Source: Cyclobacteriaceae bacterium (lineage in GTDB: Bacteria > Bacteroidota > Bacteroidia > Cytophagales > Cyclobacteriaceae). Taken from it: DNA of 8,318 nucleotides. The stretch covers positions 1-8,318 of the forward strand of contig JANQST010000370.1 in assembly GCA_028279155.1 (NCBI GenBank). Direction: 5' to 3'. A program made the translations under genes and the position numbers. Of the stretch, positions 6,062 to 8,318 are shown in pieces. The first letter of the stretch is position 1. Each line of letters begins with the position of its first letter. The notes under the pieces were generated by a model. It was not told where the DNA came from. It searched no databases and was given only the letters and a program-made list of their open reading frames with translations.

Positions 6062-6127
6062 TCAACTTAATAGTACCAGTAGGACCACTACTGTTAACAC
6101 GGACAGGAAGAATCTAACATAATTCAT
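6062..6127 (-). CDS. Possible 21-residue hydrophobic peptide
   Basis: On the minus strand ATG at 6127 opens 21 codons ending in TGA (6064-6062). After MNYVRFF the peptide is almost entirely V/L/S/T (LSVLTVVVLLVLLS), enough for one short membrane helix. It lies 72 nt after the lipoprotein stop and 23 nt before the terminator, so it would be the last frame of that transcript. A TAG stop lies two codons upstream of the ATG in the same frame, so no longer version exists. It could be a real single-helix microprotein, the remnant of a signal sequence from a lost gene, or chance in AT-rich DNA. I do not recognise it. Confidence 0.3.
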   Translation of the reverse strand: MNYVRFFLSVLTVVVLLVLLS

Positions 6128-6128
6128 A

Positions 6129-6168
6129 ATCTAAGCGGTTTAATTATTAGTACACTTGAATCTTAGAT
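6129..6168. repeat. 7-bp inverted repeat between lipoprotein gene and 21-residue ORF
   Basis: ATCTAAG (6129-6135) and CTTAGAT (6162-6168) are perfect complements separated by 26 nt. The inner arm ends 2 nt from the ATG of the 21-residue ORF on the minus strand. The loop is large and the stem AT-rich, so it may be an operator-like site, a weak RNA structure, or chance. Confidence 0.3.
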
Positions 6169-6199
6169 GCCCCTAATTTTTTCTAAAAAAAATTACATT

Positions 6200-6625
6200 T
6201 TAGTTGATTAGTGTTAATGAATAAACTCTTTCACCTTCTTTGAAAATACTTGAGATTCGATGATTTTGCCTATCTACGGACTCGACATTCCATGTTTGAA
6301 TAAACCCATCAATCTCAACGAAAATTTGTGTTTGCTCTCGATTCATGTCCCAGGTTCCAACAAGTGCGGGTGGGTCATTGGGATCGCATTTAGTTGCACC
6401 TTCATTCACCTCGTAGTTTCCATTTGGGAAGTAAGTGATGAAGTTATCGGTCAAACAAGGGTGCGGAACGAGTGTGCCAAGCTCCAATTCGATTGATGAA
6501 ATGCTATATGTTTTTCCGAAAGCATCATTTCCGGAAATAAGCGCAGATTTATTTATAGGTTCGGGCGAATTCTCTATGCAAGCCGTAAAGACTAGCAGTA
6601 AGGGTAAGAGTTTAAGTCTGGTCAT
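6200..6625 (-). CDS. Small lipoprotein, probable lipocalin-like fold
   Basis: A 141-residue protein with a clear lipoprotein signal: positively charged n-region MTRLK, hydrophobic core, and a lipobox FTAC ending in Cys16. The mature part is a beta-rich domain with motifs seen in Bacteroidota lipocalin-like lipoproteins: an N-terminal strand (YSISSIELE), a second strand TYFPNGNYEVN (about 64-74), VGTWDMN (88-94) followed by TQIFVEIDG, and a last strand YSLTLIN. Two cysteines (about 57 and 79) could form a disulfide. The fold call is by pattern, and no ligand or function can be named. It lies 60 nt downstream of sucC on the same strand with no terminator between, so cotranscription with sucC is likely. 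A perfect 6-bp inverted repeat sits 2 nt upstream of its ATG, possibly affecting initiation. Confidence 0.75.
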   Translation of the reverse strand: MTRLKLLPLLLVFTACIENSPEPINKSALISGNDAFGKTYSISSIELELGTLVPHPCLTDNFITYFPNGNYEVNEGATKCDPNDPPALVGTWDMNREQTQIFVEIDGFIQTWNVESVDRQNHRISSIFKEGERVYSLTLIN

Positions 6626-6627
6626 AT

Positions 6628-6642
6628 CTTCAAGGTTTGAAG
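6628..6642. repeat. Compact inverted repeat in front of the lipoprotein start
   Basis: CTTCAA (6628-6633) and TTGAAG (6637-6642) form a perfect 6-bp stem with a 3-nt loop. It ends 2 nt before the minus-strand ATG at 6625. In RNA it would cover the position of a ribosome binding site; as DNA it could be an operator. No T-run follows, so it is not a terminator. Confidence 0.45.
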
Positions 6643-6685
6643 TATGGCAAACGCCCGAAGAATTACCCCTAATTTTTAGTCTGTA

Positions 6686-7900
6686 TCAGTTAGCGAGAAC
6701 TTCTTTCACTTTATCAGCTGCATCTTTCAGGACGATGGCAGAAGTAACCTTTAGACCGGATTCTTCAATGATTTTCGCGCCTTCTTCTGCGTTTGTACCT
6801 TGAAGCCTCACAATAATTGGAACGTTGATTTCGCCAATATTTTTGTATGCTTCCACAACACCACTTGCTACTCTATCACATCGTACAATACCTCCAAAAA
6901 TGTTGATAAGGATGGCCTTAACGTTCGGGTCCTTCAAAATGATTCTGAACCCGGCTTCTACGGTCTGTGCATTAGCCCCTCCACCAACATCAAGGAAGTT
7001 AGCAGGATCTCCGCCGGACAATTTGATGATGTCCATGGTAGCCATGGCCAGCCCTGCACCATTCACCATACACCCAACGTTACCATCCAATTTCACATAG
7101 TTCAGACCGGATTCTCCAGCCTCAACCTCCAATGGATCTTCTTCGGACAGATCTCTTAGTTCGGCAATATCCTTGTGACGGTACAAGGCATTATCATCAA
7201 TATTCACCTTAGCATCGACCGCAAGGATTTTGTTATCAGATGTTTTCAAGACTGGGTTGATCTCAAATTGAGATGCATCTGTACCTTCATATGCTGAATA
7301 CAAAGAGTAGATGAACTTAACCATGCCTTTAAAAGCATCACCCTCTAATCCAAGTGCAAACGCTACTTTTCGGGCTTGGAAACCTTGTAGACCTACTCCT
7401 GGATCGATCCATTCTTTGATGATCTTGTCAGGCGTTTCTTCAGCAACTGTTTCTATGTCCATTCCACCTTCAGTAGAAGCCATGATCACATTTTGTCCAG
7501 TGCCTCTGTCTAGTAGGATGGACAAATAATATTCTTTTGGATCCGATTCACCAGGATAGTATACATCTTGAGCGATCAACACTTTGTTTACTTTTTTCCC
7601 CTCAGGTCCGGTTTGGTGGGTAACTAATGTGCCACCTAAAATATCTTTCGATTTTGGTTCTACTTCTTCAAGACTTTTAGCAAGCACAACCCCATTGGAA
7701 TCCGTTTCTTGTATTTTCCCTTTCCCACGACCACCTGCATGTATTTGTGCTTTGATCACGTACCAGCTGGTACCTGTTTGGCTGTTGAGCTCTTTAGCAG
7801 CTTCCATTGCTTTTTCTGGTGTGTCGGCAACAATTCCTTCCTGGATCGTAACCCCGTATGACTTAAGAATTTCTTTTGCCTGATATTCGTGGATATTCAT
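6686..7900 (-). CDS. sucC: Succinate-CoA ligase (succinyl-CoA synthetase), beta subunit
   Basis: The beta subunit of the TCA-cycle enzyme that converts succinyl-CoA to succinate with phosphorylation of ADP or GDP, acting in the cytoplasm with alpha subunit SucD. The 404 residues are slightly longer than the 388 of the E. coli protein. The family start MNIHEYQAKEIL fixes the ATG at 7900. The ATP-grasp domain shows AQIHAGGRGKGK (51-62), and the Mg ligands are expected at N215 (EINP) and D229 (AVDAK). The C-terminal CoA-ligase domain carries GGGANAQTVEAGF (307-319), NIFGGIVRCD (333-342) and VRLQGTNAEEG (364-374). No inactivating change is visible. sucD is not adjacent; the two are often unlinked in Bacteroidota. 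It is divergent from the LolD-like ATPase gene, with 83 nt between the starts, and probably heads a transcript that includes the downstream lipoprotein. Confidence 0.98.
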   Translation of the reverse strand: MNIHEYQAKEILKSYGVTIQEGIVADTPEKAMEAAKELNSQTGTSWYVIKAQIHAGGRGKGKIQETDSNGVVLAKSLEEVEPKSKDILGGTLVTHQTGPEGKKVNKVLIAQDVYYPGESDPKEYYLSILLDRGTGQNVIMASTEGGMDIETVAEETPDKIIKEWIDPGVGLQGFQARKVAFALGLEGDAFKGMVKFIYSLYSAYEGTDASQFEINPVLKTSDNKILAVDAKVNIDDNALYRHKDIAELRDLSEEDPLEVEAGESGLNYVKLDGNVGCMVNGAGLAMATMDIIKLSGGDPANFLDVGGGANAQTVEAGFRIILKDPNVKAILINIFGGIVRCDRVASGVVEAYKNIGEINVPIIVRLQGTNAEEGAKIIEESGLKVTSAIVLKDAADKVKEVLAN

Positions 7901-7917
7901 GATTCAGATATTTTTTG

Positions 7918-7948
7918 CGAAGCTAGCTTATCGGCTGTGTTTAACCAA
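7918..7948 (-). promoter_or_regulatory. Candidate sucC promoter
   Basis: On the minus strand TTG (7948-7946), a 20-nt spacer and TAGCTTCG (7925-7918) fit the Bacteroidetes pattern TTG-N17-23-TAnnTTTG with one mismatch in the -7 box. The box ends 17 nt before the ATG, leaving a leader of roughly 10-12 nt. Motif evidence only. Confidence 0.35.
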
Positions 7949-7983
7949 GTGGTATTTGCCCTGATTGCATCATCTTTGCGCCT

Positions 7984-8318
7984 ATGCTCAAAGCAAGACA
8001 GTTAAAAAAGAAGTACAATAACCTTGAAGTCCTGAAAGGAATAGATCTTGAGATACTTGAAAAAGAGATCGTTTCGATTGTTGGGGCTTCTGGGGCTGGA
8101 AAAAGCACATTACTCCATATTTTGGGCACGCTTGATCGAGCGGATTCAGGGGAAATTGAAATAAAAGGAACCAATGTTCAACTTCTGAGCCAAAAGAAGT
8201 TGGCTGCCTTCAGAAATGAAGAGATTGGGTTTATTTTCCAGTTTCCCCTGAATCCGCTCGATCAAGCGTGCCCAAAATATGGAGTAATGTGCTTTTTCCA
8301 GCCCCAGAAGCCCCAACA
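7984..8318 (+). CDS. LolD-like ABC transporter ATP-binding protein, N-terminal part, corrupted after 8241
   Basis: The ATPase of a lipoprotein-releasing or MacB-type ABC system, acting on the cytoplasmic face of the inner membrane. The frame starts at ATG 7984 with the family opening MLKARQLKKKYNNLEVLKGI. Walker A is GASGAGKST (34-42), followed by the LolD-like LLHILGTLDRADSGEI, and the Q-loop glutamine of FIFQF is residue 86. From residue 88 the translation no longer fits the family: a histidine-rich HHLLPEF-type continuation is expected. The reason is that 8242-8318 is the exact reverse complement of 8079-8155. The frame stays open by chance, but only residues 1-87 are credible. The signature motif, Walker B and H-loop are absent from the window. 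LolD is the closest match, but FtsE or MacB-like relatives cannot be fully excluded from 87 residues. Confidence 0.85.
   Translation, partial: MLKARQLKKKYNNLEVLKGIDLEILEKEIVSIVGASGAGKSTLLHILGTLDRADSGEIEIKGTNVQLLSQKKLAAFRNEEIGFIFQFPLNPLDQACPKYGVMCFFQPQKPQ
8079..8155 (+). repeat. Inverted repeat, left arm (77 bp), inside the ABC ATPase gene
   Basis: This arm is the genuine Walker A region of the ATPase gene. It is a perfect reverse complement of 8242-8318, with 86 nt between the arms. Every base i in the arm pairs with base 16397 - i, and the match stops at 8156/8241. Confidence 0.97.
8242..8318 (-). repeat. Inverted repeat, right arm (77 bp), probable fold-back chimera at the sequence end
   Basis: The last 77 bases are a 100% identical reverse complement of 8079-8155 and run to the very end of the sequence. 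The junction falls right after the Q-loop codon, where the gene's own continuation should be. A strand switch with little or no homology at a sequence end, with zero divergence, is typical of amplification or assembly chimeras. It should not be treated as native gene sequence. Confidence 0.9.

Noticed and set aside
6174..6195. AT-only inverted repeat TAATTTTTT / AAAAAATTA after the lipoprotein stop as a terminator.
   Set aside because: The stem has no GC pairs and no T-run follows it on the minus strand; the GC-containing stem at 6012-6038 is a much better terminator.
7941..8174. A 77-codon minus-strand frame opposite the ABC ATPase gene.
   Set aside because: It is an antisense shadow: the plus frame has Walker A and family similarity, and the minus frame shows no recognisable domain.
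8245..8318. The C-terminal residues PLNPLDQACPKYG and onward as a novel ABC ATPase extension.
   Set aside because: They are the reverse-strand translation of the gene's own Walker A region created by the 77-bp fold-back.

Overview
The window looks like chromosomal DNA of a Bacteroidota member, most likely a free-living or marine Cytophagales-type bacterium. The reasons are a TonB-dependent receptor followed by an SGNH-hydrolase lipoprotein, a Bacteroidetes-style sucC, promoter boxes of the TAnnTTTG type with a TTTG-like -33 element, a tRNA without an encoded CCA end, and moderate GC content. This placement is inference from gene content, not from a marker phylogeny. Nothing resembles a plasmid, prophage, transposase or CRISPR array.

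Layout. Positions 1-1419 (+) are the C-terminal barrel of a TonB-dependent outer-membrane receptor cut by the left edge. It is translationally overlapped or closely followed by an SGNH/GDSL-type lipoprotein (1434-3050, +), and the pair ends at a strong terminator (about 3069-3100). A six-helix voltage-gated K+ channel with a C-terminal zinc ribbon follows (3134-3973, +). Its stop codon overlaps that of a convergent, previously unlisted 47-residue single-helix membrane protein (3970-4113, -). Next is a tRNA-Arg(TCG) locus at 4174-4417. It holds a good Bacteroidetes promoter, a truncated tRNA-Arg copy whose D-loop carries an 18-nt perfect hairpin, a second -7 box, the intact tRNA and its terminator. 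The terminator is built into the last codons of the convergent gene.

The right half is mostly on the minus strand. In transcription order it runs: sucC (6686-7900), a small lipoprotein with a probable lipocalin-like fold (6200-6625), a possible 21-residue hydrophobic peptide (6062-6127), a minus-strand terminator (6002-6038), then an uncharacterised COG2509-type FAD-dependent dehydrogenase (4403-5974) with its own near-leaderless promoter candidate. Divergent from sucC at the right edge is a LolD-like ABC ATPase (7984 onward, +). Its reading frame is corrupted at 8242, where the last 77 bases are an exact reverse complement of 8079-8155. That fold-back is most likely an assembly or amplification chimera at a contig end.

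Functionally the genes are mostly housekeeping or envelope genes: outer-membrane uptake plus a surface hydrolase, ion conduction, arginine decoding of CGA, a flavin dehydrogenase, the TCA-cycle succinyl-CoA synthetase, and lipoprotein export. The most unusual items are the duplicated, hairpin-invaded tRNA-Arg relic, the two unlisted small membrane ORFs, and the terminal inverted repeat.
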